DNA from: Labia minor
Lineage: Eukaryota > Arthropoda > Insecta > Dermaptera > Spongiphoridae
Reading direction: 5' to 3'
DNA: 64,000 nucleotides
Assembly (NCBI GenBank): GCA_963082975.1
Contig: OY720346.1
Coordinates: 43,811,296-43,875,295, forward strand
A model generated the notes under the pieces. The model was not told where the DNA came from and made no database searches. It saw only the letters and a list, made by a program, of their open reading frames with translations. Of this stretch, positions 24,901 to 34,198 are shown piece by piece. Position numbers and translations under genes: made by a program. Each line of letters opens with the position of its first letter. Position 1 is the stretch's first letter.

Positions 24901-26704
24901 ATTTGATTTTTTATCATTCCTAATGGCCATAATTCAGGTTTGAAATTGTCCCTGACCCCTATTCGGATGGGTTGATAATTTGTTATCGTTTTGCAAGAAC
25001 GCTTCAATTTATATAGATGAGAATCATTTATTGATATTGAATCATTTATTAATAAATCTGAACATCCAATTCCTGATTCATTGCTAACAAAATTACGAAT
25101 TGCCAACTTTCCTAACGGTTTACTAATAGCTGAAATAAATAAAGAAATAATAAATATAATTTTATAGCATTATAATGATATTGGCTAATTAGGAAATGTG
25201 TAATAGAATAGGAATCAGTCAGGAAGAAAACAGAAGTTTAGAAATGAAAGACTCTAACTTCCTTTTCAACCAATGAATCTTCAGAACTTAGATTTTATTA
25301 TTTTTGTATATAGAGAGAGATATTGAACAATATCTGTATAGTGACAGAAAAATGATATCGCTATGGTGGCACTTTTAGTGGGTAATGGCAATGGGCTTTC
25401 TCAACCGGTTGATTTCCCGATAACAGTGCCCCCATTGGGAAGTTATAGTTTCATTTCTAAACATTTGTTTTCTTACTGGCTTCCCATTGACTTCAAATTC
25501 ATTAAAATGATATAAAAAGTATGGGGACTTGATTTATCATAATCTAAAATAAGTATAAATATCAATTCTATTTTAAAGAATTATTTTTGTTATTTGGTAA
25601 GTGATGTATAGATAAGTATATTTTGGTTAACAAAACTTATCGAGGCAAATGTGCAAAATAATAAGTTTGTATGATTATGTTTGCGACTTAGTCTGGCTAT
25701 ATAATTTGAGTCATAACTATTCTAAATCCATTTTTTCTTTTTTAACAAACATCCTGATCTCATAATCCTGGATCAATTGTATTTAAATTCAAAGAAAAAA
25801 AATCGTGATCCTGCCCTTTGTTGGTTGATTGTGATTATCGGGATTATAATATTTAACCAAATGTTCAAAGTCATCATCTTTGGTTAGTTTACGAAAAGTG
25901 ATAAATCGAAGGCAGGTCAATAGGTCCGTCACTTTTTGAATGAAACACAGGTTTTTGGGTAAAAAGTTATTTTATTTTTCAACGTAGTCTTTTTTGAGCT
26001 CTATACACTTCGTCCAATGTTAATCCCTTCCAAATTTAAGATTTGTCGAGGACATCTTTAGTGCCGATTTATCCGGAGAAATTCACTGTTTTGACTGCTA
26101 TTTGGTTTCTGATGTGTTGTGCTGGATCCACGTGTCATCCACGAGTACGAAACGGCGCAAAAACTCAGTTTCAGTAATTTTTTTTCCGCAAAAAATAATG
26201 CATAATGAGCAGACGATATTCACTTTTTTTCATTTTCTTCTCCAATCACGAGATAGTCTGCTATTACTTGATGTCAAACAAAAACTAAAAGACCCAGCTT
26301 GTTCAAATTTCGACAGGAATCAGCTGGGTGACTGATGACAAGAGTAGTGTTGTTATTTCATTTAAGAGACACGAAATTCAAAAAGTTACTGACTTATTGA
26401 CCTGCCCTCGTATTTTTATACATTATAAACGATCTAAGATCAGTTCTAGGTTTCAGGTAAATGTTAAAAAAATTTGATGTTAATATAACCATAGATTCTA
26501 ACAGTTTTTATATTTAGAAAAACAAAAATCTACTTTTTATTTAATATATAAATATAGCCTTTTTATGGTATTTAACATACTTAATGATTTCTCATCTTCC
26601 ACTTTAAAAGAAGTTTTCGACAAACATATATTCTTATTTTCTTTCACCAGATTATTTGTTGACTTATTTTCATTTTCAATATTATCATCTTGATTTTTCT
26701 CTGC
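17801..26704 (-). CDS. Unknown Asn/Ser/Lys-rich protein, six exons, 5' end not found
   Basis: I do not recognise this gene. Six minus-strand exons join with consistent phase: 26,704-26,581; 25,129-24,861; 23,910-23,737; 22,686-20,357; 19,289-18,986; 17,887-17,801, ending in TAA. All boundaries are GT-AG. Together they give about 1,096 codons with no internal stop. The first listed exon begins in phase 0 and has no Met, so at least one 5' exon is missing. The protein is hydrophilic, very rich in Asn, Ser, Lys, Glu and Ile, and has no signal peptide or transmembrane segment. It carries a 23-residue tandem repeat in the large exon. Some ordered-looking segments exist (KPLGKLAIRNF, IRIGVRDNFKPELWPLGMI, IIDYIIDKIFSLEFSISRN, ETKVWRWFYNIFSR). 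AATAAA lies about 20 bases after the stop. The Asn/Lys bias partly mirrors the AT-rich genome. Function is unknown. Confidence 0.6.
17888..18985 (-). other. Intron of the unknown gene, with a Penelope-like scrap
   Basis: AT-rich. At about 18,595-18,650 a GC-richer piece contains CAACTCGAAACGTTGACG after CCTGAGGAAGGAAGC. That pattern is often seen in Penelope-like retroelements, but here it is only a short fragment. A (TA)n tract is at 18,889-18,922. Confidence 0.35.
18986..19289 (-). CDS. Unknown gene, exon upstream of the terminal exon
   Basis: It is bounded by an AACAAG acceptor and an AAG|GTAAAA donor. It opens in phase 2 and closes in phase 0, both matching its neighbours. It encodes about 101 residues, including DLVYRPKAQEI, FYRTRAIKALVKDPH and LLVPPPSLHSIEK. 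Composition is less biased than in the large exon. Confidence 0.6.
19457..19676. mobile_element. Decayed hAT-type MITE inside an intron
   Basis: The start CAGCGCCTGCTCTAGCATTT is nearly identical to the left end of the MITE at 11,436. An AATGCCGCC segment follows near 19,630. The right end is eroded and no target duplication was found. Confidence 0.4.
20357..22686 (-). CDS. Unknown gene, large internal exon
   Basis: A single 2,330-bp exon open throughout, bounded by a TTTCAG acceptor and an AAAAG|GTATAT donor. It encodes about 776 Asn/Ser/Lys/Glu-rich residues. The frame also runs on past the donor to a stop at 20,221, so a read-through 3' end is possible. I prefer the splice because its phase fits the next exon. 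It contains the 69-bp tandem repeat at about 20,587-20,800 and Lys/Asn-rich stretches near its C-terminal end. A long frame of this length in DNA this AT-rich is very unlikely by chance. Confidence 0.8.
20587..20800 (-). repeat. In-frame 69-bp tandem repeat (three units)
   Basis: Three consecutive units encode SSKSSASSSSL followed by DCYKNYISSLYN or close variants. Two units are nearly identical and the outer ones diverge (VFYKNYIPSHNN). The unit length is a multiple of three, so copy-number change would keep the frame. Confidence 0.85.
22850..23438 (-). mobile_element. Family A element, copy 3, intronic
   Basis: Opposite orientation to copies 1 and 2. It runs from CTGGAGTGTCTCCACTCGAC to TCTTACGAGATAGTA. 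It lies in the intron between exons 23,910-23,737 and 22,686-20,357 of the unknown gene. Confidence 0.6.
23737..23910 (-). CDS. Unknown gene, third recovered exon
   Basis: Acceptor TTTTTTTTAG and donor CAG|GTATTA bound 58 codons in phase 0 at both ends. It includes IIDYIIDKIFSLEFSISRN and RLQINSNKISDCFKKQ. Confidence 0.65.
23911..24860 (-). other. Intron of the unknown gene, nothing recognised
   Basis: AT-rich sequence without an identified repeat. Confidence 0.4.
24861..25129 (-). CDS. Unknown gene, second recovered exon
   Basis: Acceptor ATTTCAG and donor AAAACT|GTAATA. It enters in phase 1 and leaves in phase 0. About 89 residues, including KPLGKLAIRNF, LYKLKRSCKTITNYQPIRI and DNFKPELWPLG, are the least compositionally biased part of the protein and its most promising region for homology detection. 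Confidence 0.65.
25339..25443. mobile_element. Family B Tc1-like element, partial
   Basis: It begins AGTGACAGAAAAATGATATC and contains TCAACCGGTTGATTTCCCGA, matching the interior of the copies at 3,747 and 32,546. No matching right terminus is preserved. Confidence 0.4.
25915..26405 (-). mobile_element. Internally deleted mariner-like element, second copy
   Basis: Ends AGGTCAATAGGTCCGTCACT and TTACTGACTTATTGACCT are inverted repeats. Inside the left end the minus strand reads WTKCIELKKDYVEK then stop, the C-terminus of a mariner transposase. Most of the coding region is lost. It belongs to the same family as 8,146-8,668. Confidence 0.65.
26581..26704 (-). CDS. Unknown gene, first recovered exon
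   Basis: Acceptor TTTTAG and donor TTAA|GTATGT. It starts in phase 0 and ends in phase 1. It encodes about 41 residues beginning AEKNQDDNIENENKS. The absence of a Met implies a further 5' exon, which I could not place. Confidence 0.55.
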
Positions 26705-28234
26705 CTAAAAAAATAATTTCTAAAGTTCATACAATCAATTATAAATTTACATCAAGCCCACTGTTATCGTATTTTTCAGATATTATGTGCAGCATTCATC
26801 GATCTTTCTGAGTAATCTGAATCATTCAGATTATTATTAAAAAAAATCATTAAATAATATCATCTCTCCTTCTTTCTCTCTCTCTCTCTCTCTCATTCAG
26901 AAAATTTAAATTTCTATTATTATTTGGATTTAAAGTTTATACCGATTTTAGTAACATTTTCTTTAATGAAATAAAAATAATTTATCTTAAAAATTATGAT
27001 AGTTTTTAAAGAGAATTTTTATTTTATATGGGAGAAAAACTAAGCTAAAAATATAAGTTCCCTGATTTTGGAAATTCATCTTTAATAATTTTTTTAAATG
27101 TAAAGAAATATCAATTTTATAAGAAATTTTTTATTAGAATAAAAATAATATATTTAAAAATAATCGAAATGTTTCCCTTTATACTCTGATCAAAGATTTA
27201 AAAAAAAAGAACTGGACAGCTTAAGGGAAAAAAATTTATGGGATTTTTTTCATTTTGCATATCAAGCAGAATAAAATGATGACTTTATTTTGGAATTTCT
27301 GCATATTTATGCGTAAATATTATTATTATGTATTTTTTCACAACAAGGAGAAATAAAATTTAATCACGAAAAAGTGATGTCCCTAGTCACGTGGCTGCAA
27401 TTGTCCCTAAATTATTTTAATGAACAATATATATAATATATAATATATCTATATAAACAAATTTAAAACTAAAAATATTAGACAGACAGAAAGTCTTTGA
27501 TTTCATTCCAAAAATAAGAAAGAAAATAATTATATTTATAAAATTAATTTCATTAAACAATTTATTAATTATATATAAGCTTTAGACTAATTATTTTATA
27601 CAGAATAGAATTTATTCATGTAAAAAAAGCAATTGGTTGGAATTGAGATTAATAAAGAAAATTATAAGGAATTATATATCATACCATAGTATTTAATTCC
27701 ATTCCAATATTTTAATTTTGGTCTTTAATCTCTTAGAGTTATTTTAAATGCATTTTGATTAGGCATTTCCAAATAAAATGTTAATATTTTAATTAAATAT
27801 TAATTTATAAGAAACTATCCATTTAAGTTGATTGACCGCCTTAATGGCGGATGTTGATTGTGATCAATTAGACGGTGAAATAAAATTTTTTAGTTATATT
27901 GCCTAAATATGATGTTAAAATAATTAATCTATTACTTAATATTAATTAATATTTACTATAAAAAAACTATTAATAATACATAGTACACACATATTAAAGA
28001 TGTTCTAAAGAACTTCTTCATTAACGGTTTTCATGAAATCAAGAGCAAATTTTGAACTTTTAAATATTTATGTTTTGGAATATGTTATTTTAGTATAAAT
28101 TACTATCTCTTTGCTACAAACACCAATTTTTATATCTCCTATGGAATACCCCCAAATATTATTATCATTTTAGCTTCCATCATTAAAAATTAATATAAAT
28201 AATAGATAATAATTAAACAATTATTTTTATTAGT
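26705..28234. other. AT-rich intergenic or 5' intronic DNA
   Basis: A (CT)n tract lies at about 26,874-26,894. A GC-richer palindromic spot (CCGCCTTAATGGCGG) is at about 27,837-27,851 and overlaps a 20-residue plus-strand frame starting ATGGCGGATG at 27,844. No gene is assigned. Confidence 0.35.
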
Positions 28235-28755
28235 TGTTCAATAAGTTCGCGGAACAGAAATGAAGAAACCAATTTTTATTTGTAAAAATTTGTATAATTG
28301 ATTCAAATGGTTACAATCATAATCAGAATTGATTGTTTTGCCTATAAACAAAATTCCTTTTGTATCCCAAAAAACTGATGCTAACACCTTCTTGGCTGAT
28401 TTTTGCACACAAACTCGCTTCAGCGCCGAAGAGCCGGGTTCATACCACTCATTAGCCTCCTGTTTTGATTCAGGATCATGATGGTAGACCCAACTCTCCT
28501 AAATCGACGGATAAGGTCGCTTTTATTCTTCTTAAAACGCTCCAAATGTTGCTGGCAAATCGCATCCGAATGTGTTTTTGCTCCATCGTTAGAGAATCCG
28601 GCACCCATTTTGCACATAGTTTTTTGAAATCCAAATTCACGCTCAAAATATTGCTCACTGTGGCCAATGAAATGCCTAAAGCCTCTGTTAAATCTCTTTC
28701 AGTCAATCGACGGTCTTCCAATACCATATCTTATCGCTCCGCGAACTTATTGAAC
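28235..28755 (-). mobile_element. Mariner element deleted at both coding ends, with perfect 19-bp TIRs
   Basis: TGTTCAATAAGTTCGCGGA occurs at the left and in exact inverse at the right. The minus strand retains the helix-turn-helix region (EDRRLTERDLTEALGISLAT, then LCAKWVPDSLTMEQK) and, in another frame, the central part with YHHDPESKQEANEWY and ASVFWDTKGILFI. This is a mariner DD34D-type transposase lacking its start and C-terminal third. Intact TIRs around a deleted gene are typical of elements mobilised in trans. Confidence 0.75.
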
Positions 28756-29034
28756 ATAGTAGTATAGAATTAATTTGATGATTTTGAACTTTTAATTAAA
28801 TATTAAACAATTTTATTTAATCCTAAAAAATCACATTTTATATCCAGGATGAGAATTTTCCGAAATTCAAAAGCTGCTAATCTTCAATTTCTATATAGTA
28901 GATAAATATAAAACAAAAAATTGTTAATAATATTTTAAATTTCACTTATGCACATCCTAAATATTTATATTCTTTAATTTCAAATTGAATTTGAAAGAAT
29001 TAAGTAGAAGTCTATTTTGAATTTAATTATTTTT
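28756..29034. other. AT-rich DNA, nothing recognised
   Basis: No gene seen. Confidence 0.35.
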
Positions 29035-29300
29035 ACCGTTCGACACTAGGAATGGAAGGATTGTTTTCACACCAAATTTCACATGTGGAGATTTTTACAT
29101 ATCTCCACAAATCATGCATTTTGTTAATAGAAAAAAGTATTTTTATCGTGATATCTGTCTGTCTGTTCGTCTGTCCATTGTGTGTGTGTATAGACGTGTT
29201 CAGCTTGAACGGCTCAACGGATTTTGATAAAATTTGGTATATTTACTTAATGCATCACAGTATCATGAATTCATCCGGAAACCGGAAGTGGTAGTTTACA
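29035..29300 (+). repeat. Dispersed repeat with TACCG terminus (family F internal type)
   Basis: The sequence TACCGTTCGACACTAGGAAT, then CACATGTGGAGATTTTTACA and GAACGGCTCAACGGATTTTG, is shared with the arms of the foldback element at 43,276-44,436, where the end reads TACCGACCGACGATAGTAAG. Open frames here are accidental. Confidence 0.5.
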
Positions 29301-29484
29301 AAGTATTAATTTAATATTCATTGTCAGAAAATATTTCACTTAAAATATAGTAGTGATAAATAATTGATTAATTATACTAAAAATAAAAACCAGGATAATA
29401 TAATTTAGTCATTTTAATTCATGTTTGAAAAATATTTTTTTATACTTTATATATATAAATATATCGTATATATATGGTATATAA

Positions 29485-29550
29485 TGTTGTTTGGAAATTA
29501 ATTTATTTCAAATCGGCGGTGGGTTCTGCGACTGGCTACAGCTCATTTTT
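29485..29550 (+). repeat. Terminal segment of family F
   Basis: TTTGGAAATTAATTTATTTC, then GGCGGTGGGTTCTGCG and a GGCTACAGCTC end, matches the outer ends of the foldback element at 43,276-44,436 and the segment at 30,293-30,352. Confidence 0.5.
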
Positions 29551-30032
29551 TTATTTTTATAACATTTTTATTTTCATTTCAATTTTTTTGTCAACATGAA
29601 AATTGTGAAGTATTTTATTAAATCACATAAAGAAATATTTTATTTATTTATTATTCTATTATATTTTGTCTGTCTGTTTAAAATAAATTTGAAGGAATTG
29701 TTACTAATCAGATTCGAATAACAAAAAGAATAAGGAGTGAGTTTAATGGTGACGGAAAGTAAGTATGAAACTTCAAGGGAGACAGACCCGCTGATTGCTC
29801 TTTCACTCTTTTAAAATTGACATGCGAATGACATCAAAAGATCTTTGTCATCTTTGTGAACATTGTCAGGTTGAATTCATTTATTTTATAAATATCCACT
29901 GATACATATTATATATACTCTACACGATATGTTCTTATGGTTTATGCTATATTTACCTTAAGGAAAATCACATTCCCTTGACATCACATCTTTATAATAT
30001 AATTGTCATTTTAATTTTAAGTTTTAAAAATT
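29551..30032. other. AT-rich DNA, nothing recognised
   Basis: No gene seen. Confidence 0.35.
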
Positions 30033-30282
30033 TTGGGTGTGTGGGTAGCGAACCTTACTCACATTCACATGGTCCCGGGTTGATTTCTCTAGCTGGGGTC
30101 TATAGGACGGAGTCAACCCAGCCTCTGGGAACAACATTGTGGAAAAGTTACTAGATAGCACCTCCGATCAAGAAAATCAAGGTAATGATTGAGAGGACCC
30201 GTCCTACTGATCATAGAACACCTCTTGATATAACCGGCTTGATAGGAGTTGTCCTTGCCTAGGACGTACAAAGTCAGTGGTA
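30033..30282 (+). mobile_element. tRNA-derived SINE, second near-full copy
   Basis: It begins TTGGGTGTGTGGGTAGCGAA, contains AACCCAGCCTCTGGGAACAA and ends GGACGTACAAAGTCAGTGG with a following T-tract. It matches 8,709-8,980 along its length with scattered differences. Confidence 0.65.
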
Positions 30283-30292
30283 TTTTTTTTAT

Positions 30293-30352
30293 GTTGTTTG
30301 GAAATAAAATTATTTCAAATCGTCGGTTGGTTCTGTTCCTGGCCACAGCTCA
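30293..30352 (+). repeat. Family F terminal segment
   Basis: Shares TTTCAAATCGTCGGTTGGTT and GGCCACAGCTCA with 29,485-29,550 and with the ends of 43,276-44,436. It directly abuts the duplicated TEP segment that follows. Confidence 0.5.
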
Positions 30353-30353
30353 T

Positions 30354-30911
30354 ATTTACAAGTGGGTTTATACGTTTAAAAGTGACCGAACAAAATTTAC
30401 TAACAATGAGGAAGTTAAGGAAGGGGTGCAAAAGTGGCTTCGAGGTAAATCGAAAGAATTAGAAAGCATGGGAATTAGAAAGCAGCAAGAAAGATGGAAC
30501 AAGTGCATCACTATGGGAATGATTATGTTGATAAATATTCTGAATTTTGTAGGAATCAATAAATAGTTTTTGAGGTAAAGTCATTTTTCTCTTTACTTAT
30601 AGAATGATACTCGTATATAATGATGTAATAATGTGATACAATCTGAATTAATGAAGTTATATGAAATAATATTGTCTTTAAATGCAATTCATTATACTAT
30701 ATATTGTAACATATTTTGTTTTTTTGTTTGTTTTCAGGACATATTCGATTGTTGCACCGAAAGTGCTTCGACCGAACAGTGAGTACCATGTAGCAGTGAG
30801 ACAGTCAGAACCAACAGAAGTGAGTATTATTGTTGATGGTCGTCGAGACAATGGCGGTAACTTCCACACAAACCAGGCAGTCACTGTTGCTCCATTCTCA
30901 ACTACAGTTTT
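30354..30911 (+). pseudogene. Inverted duplicate of TEP intron 1 (part) and exon 2
   Basis: This plus-strand stretch is an evident copy of minus-strand 62,560 down to about 61,994. It contains the same mariner transposase remnant (KFTNNEEVKEGVQKWLRGKS), the same intron sequence, the same TTTTCAG acceptor at about 30,737, and exon 2 of the TEP gene (TYSIVAPKVLRPNSEYHVAV, then RRDNGGNFHTNQAVTV). The exon copy has a net 9-bp in-frame loss (source SVQGTSEP, copy RQSEP) and point changes, yet stays open. Similarity stops abruptly within FSTTV, before the donor. Since intron is included, it arose by DNA duplication rather than retrocopying. No further TEP exons follow on the plus strand, so it is a pseudogene fragment. 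Confidence 0.8.
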
Positions 30912-31339
30912 TGAAGTGAAAACTTCTTTAGCGGCGTTGAGCACTTTTGCGGATGGGGAAAAAATATAGATTTCGCGTGAGATTCCAAAACGACACCGAC
31001 CCGACCGACCGACCGATATACGCATGCGCAATACGCCAGAATGTTAGACACTAAACTTCTGATACATTCTTTACGAAATTTTACATATTTGCCATATTAA
31101 ATATTATTATTTATATTTACATTAATAATCAGTATTACTAAATTATGTATATATAAAATAAAATATTTTAATATATTATTATGTGTTAAATTATATTAAA
31201 TTAATTTCTAATATATTTATATAATTTAAAATTAATTTCAGAATATATATATATATATATTAAATTATATACTATATATAATATATTATATAATATATAT
31301 TTTAATAAATTAATTTTTAAATATGTGTGTGTGTGTGTG
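30912..31339. other. Unassigned DNA next to the TEP duplicate
   Basis: At 30,912-31,045 a GC-richer segment (TTTAGCGGCGTTGAGCAC, then ACCGACCGACCGACCG) has no partner in the window. The remainder is AT-rich with (TA)n and (GT)n tracts. Confidence 0.3.
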
Positions 31340-31628
31340 TGACCGTAAAAATAAAGATATATGTTTGATAATTTTTCACATGATTAATAATTGTATAAAA
31401 CTGCTATATATAGAATTTCAGCCTGATAGAATCGCTGAAAGTACCAGAATTAATTTTTTTACACTGGAAATCTCACGCGCCAACACGTGACGTGGTGCCA
31501 TCAAAAGAGAGCCAAACTTTCGCTGGTTTAATAAATATTATTTATTAATTTTAATTTATAATTGAATTAATTTAATTTAATTTAAATTAATATATGTTAT
31601 TTAATCCAATTCAAATTTGCGAGATATG
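31340..31628 (+). mobile_element. Family A element, 5'-truncated copy
   Basis: It starts within the element at GTGACCGTAAAAATAAAGAT just after a (GT)n tract. It contains TCTCACGCGCCAACACGTGA and ends at TTTGCGAGATA. Confidence 0.5.
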
Positions 31629-32545
31629 CTGAATATGCTTTTAAATAAAAAAAATTTTCAAGAAAGTAATTGGAATTATTAATATTAAGAATCAATAAAT
31701 AAATTTATTAAATATACATTTAAACATGTAAATTAATCTATATATAAATTTAATAAATATTCAAACAATAATTGAAACAATATAAATAAAACGATTCAAT
31801 ATTTTACTTACATTGTGATTTATATTTTTATTTTTATTACAACTATTATTATGGGTATGTTATTTTTGGCAGTTTAAAAAAAATTAAAAATATTAATAAA
31901 ATTTATCAAAATAATAATTTGAAAAGATTTCCAATTATTTTTATTTATTTATTGTAAATTTTTCAATGTAACCATGGTAACCATAAATAGACTTTTACCA
32001 AAATATTACTATTTAAATTAATTTTGGATAAATTAATTTTGGATTTAACTACACTAAAACCTTCCCTGGGACGCCCACAACAATCCCTGAAAGTTTCATC
32101 GCAATCGGACGGGTAGTTTTTGAGTATTTGACAGACACACACACACAGACAGACAGACAGACATATATATATATATATTCATACACATCGTATTTTTAAT
32201 ATTTTTGTAATAATAATCAGTTTGCTGAAAAAAATAATTATGAATTTTATATATATATATATATATATACGTATATAAATTTCATTTTTCTCGTGAAGCT
32301 GGTGCGCATTCCGTCTGCTTTCAAATTTCTTACGCACAAGTTTTCACTTCTGTCGGCCAGTCCCACGACTGCCAATTCGACTTTTAAACTTGATGTAGTA
32401 CGTATAAACAGCTCATTATTTTTTATATAATTAAATAAAATCGATTATTTTTTTTCATGAAAACTATTTCACATAGATTTAAAAATGTTATTTAAAAAAT
32501 GTTTGTTAAATGGAAAATGTTTACTAACTTCATGTCCGTATGGTT
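31629..32545. other. AT-rich intergenic DNA with a repeat scrap
   Basis: At about 32,050-32,170 lies a scrap with ATCGCAATCGGACGGGTAGT followed by (CA)n, (CAGA)n and (TA)n tracts. This phrase type is common in arthropod non-autonomous repeats. No gene seen. Confidence 0.4.
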
Positions 32546-32722
32546 AAGGAAAAAAGTAAACGCCATGGGGTGGCGCAATTGTAGAGAAATCAATCGGTTT
32601 AGGCCCATTGCCATTGCGCAATAACGGATAGTCTGTGGCCCGATAACAGTACCACACTGGCGTTGCCTTTTTACCGACCGGCGATAGTAAGGGAGGTATT
32701 GTTTCCTTTACTTTTGTCACTA
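32546..32722. mobile_element. Family B Tc1-like MITE with a family F insertion or fusion
   Basis: The left end AAGGAAAAAAGTAAACGCCA and right end CTTTACTTTTGTCACTATA are roughly inverse, matching family B. Near the right end a TACCGACCGGCGATAGTAAG segment of the family F type is embedded, implying insertion or recombination between families. Confidence 0.5.
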
Positions 32723-33336
32723 TACATATATAACTGCTTGATCAATTTGTTTCATATGATATATATATATATATATATATAAGTTTTTACCTATTTCTAC
32801 ATTAATTTTAACAAAAATAATTTTAAATTTATTTTGCAATGGACCAAAACATATAAATAGATGATTAATTTTTTTTTATTTTTATTACTTTAAATTCATT
32901 ATTTAATATTTTTTTTATTTTTTTATTTATATACATACATATGCACTTGATCACTTGTTAAGAATATGGGATAAGAACGTCTCCCTTGTCGCAATTGAGG
33001 GTCCATTGTTGGTCAAACTTTATTTAAATATAAACAGTAACTTTCTTTAAAAATAATATTTGAATTGACTCGGCATTCAGTTTAGTTCAGTACAAGTTGA
33101 GTTCGATTCGAAGTTTATTTGTAGATCTGTTTGTAGTCCGTTGTTTGTAGAAAAGAGAAGATGTTAGAAAACTAAGTGAACAATTAAAAATATAAAAAAA
33201 AAACTGATTAAAGATAAAATATCAGTGGGAAAAGAAATAAAAAAAAAATTCCCAAAAAATTAGCTCCTAATTCAATTTGTCCAAACTTTATTTATCACAA
33301 TGTTAAAATAATGAGAATATTATATAACTAATGGAA
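32723..33336. other. AT-rich intergenic DNA downstream of the TEP gene
   Basis: No gene seen. Confidence 0.4.
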
Positions 33337-33396
33337 GGCGCCATTGGGTGTGTGGACAGCGAACCTGCCTCACATCACATGGTCCCGGGTTCAAGT
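33337..33396 (+). mobile_element. SINE head fragment
   Basis: It starts GGCGCCATTGGGTGTGTGGA and ends GGTCCCGGGTTCAAG. This is only the polymerase III promoter part of the SINE at 8,709. Confidence 0.6.
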
Positions 33397-33423
33397 TTTT
33401 TTTTTATATAACTAATAAATTGA

Positions 33424-33735
33424 TTCTATCCTCCAAACGTTTCTTTGCCGAAATATCTCCATCCAACTCCTATTCTCTCTCTCTCAACTCTCTCTATCAT
33501 CCTTTCTTACATTATCTATCCACTGAGTCCTTGGTTTACCAACCGATCGCTTCCCAATCGGTTTCTCCACAAAAAAGTTTCTGTGTGTCTAATCTTTTAT
33601 CTTCCATCTTTGTCACCTGTAAAGCCCTCCTGAATAGAGAACATGTAATTCCTAGTAGTGCAGACTCCTCTTCCCCAGAGACGTCATCCTTCTTCATAAG
33701 AATCTTATTTTCAAATACACCGAATTTAGTGAATA
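33424..33735 (-). mobile_element. RTE-like LINE tail, decayed
   Basis: By eye the same order of blocks as 14,190-14,685 (CTCTCTATCATCCTTTCTTA, then CCAATCGGTTTCTCC and TAATTCCTAGTAGTGCAGAC). The simple-repeat tail is lost. Plus-strand frames of 141 and 62 residues here are shadows of the decayed LINE. Confidence 0.5.
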
Positions 33736-33968
33736 TCTTATATAGGAAAATATTTTATATTTATAATATTTAAATCAAATAAAATAAAAAGACAATTTTT
33801 AAGAAATGTATTATTTATATTTATTAATTTTCAGATATTTACATATTTTTAAAATTTAACAATATTTTTTTTCAATTATCATTTGAATAAATTTCTACAA
33901 ATATATATGTGAAATAAAATTAAAAGTTTGTGTTCTTTTTTAGTAGGGGGATGTCAAAAGAGAGGGGA

Positions 33969-34198
33969 CTAGTATGCATAAAAATAACTAAAGATAAATA
34001 TACTGAAGAAGATATTATGAATTGGATTAATTAATGAAGTTGCTGTATTGCTAGATTTTACTGAATTTGTTTCTAATGAATTTTGATAACCAAATTTATT
34101 TGGTGGCTTGCCACTACATAATCTCGAACATTCTTCATCTTCACAGATATCACATAAGTTCGCAGTCCTTGGTTCATAAAAGACACGCGCACGACGAG
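33969..34198 (-). CDS. Tep: TEP exon 24: C-terminal Cys motif, GPI-type tail, stop
   Basis: Completes the receptor-binding domain (RRARVFYEPRTANLCDICE). It then gives a Cys-rich motif (CDICEDEECSRLC), an Asn/Ser/Thr-rich linker, and ends in a hydrophobic run (NIFFSIFIFSYFYAY) immediately before TAG. A small-residue linker plus a terminal hydrophobic tail is the layout of a GPI-attachment signal, as in CD109. It could instead be a transmembrane anchor without a cytoplasmic tail. Confidence 0.85.

Larger units (their letters stand above)
25130..26580 (-). other. Intron of the unknown gene, carrying two transposon copies
   Basis: Holds the family B MITE (25,339-25,443) and the mariner remnant (25,915-26,405). 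The rest is AT-rich and unrecognised. Confidence 0.5.

Noticed and set aside
27844-27906. 20-codon frame starting MADVDCDQLDGE
   Set aside because: Protein-like but very short, with only a weak possible donor and no partner exon on that strand.
28149-28183. Possible first exon of the unknown gene (start MMEAKM)
   Set aside because: The available donor leaves phase 1, while the exon at 26,704 requires phase 0.
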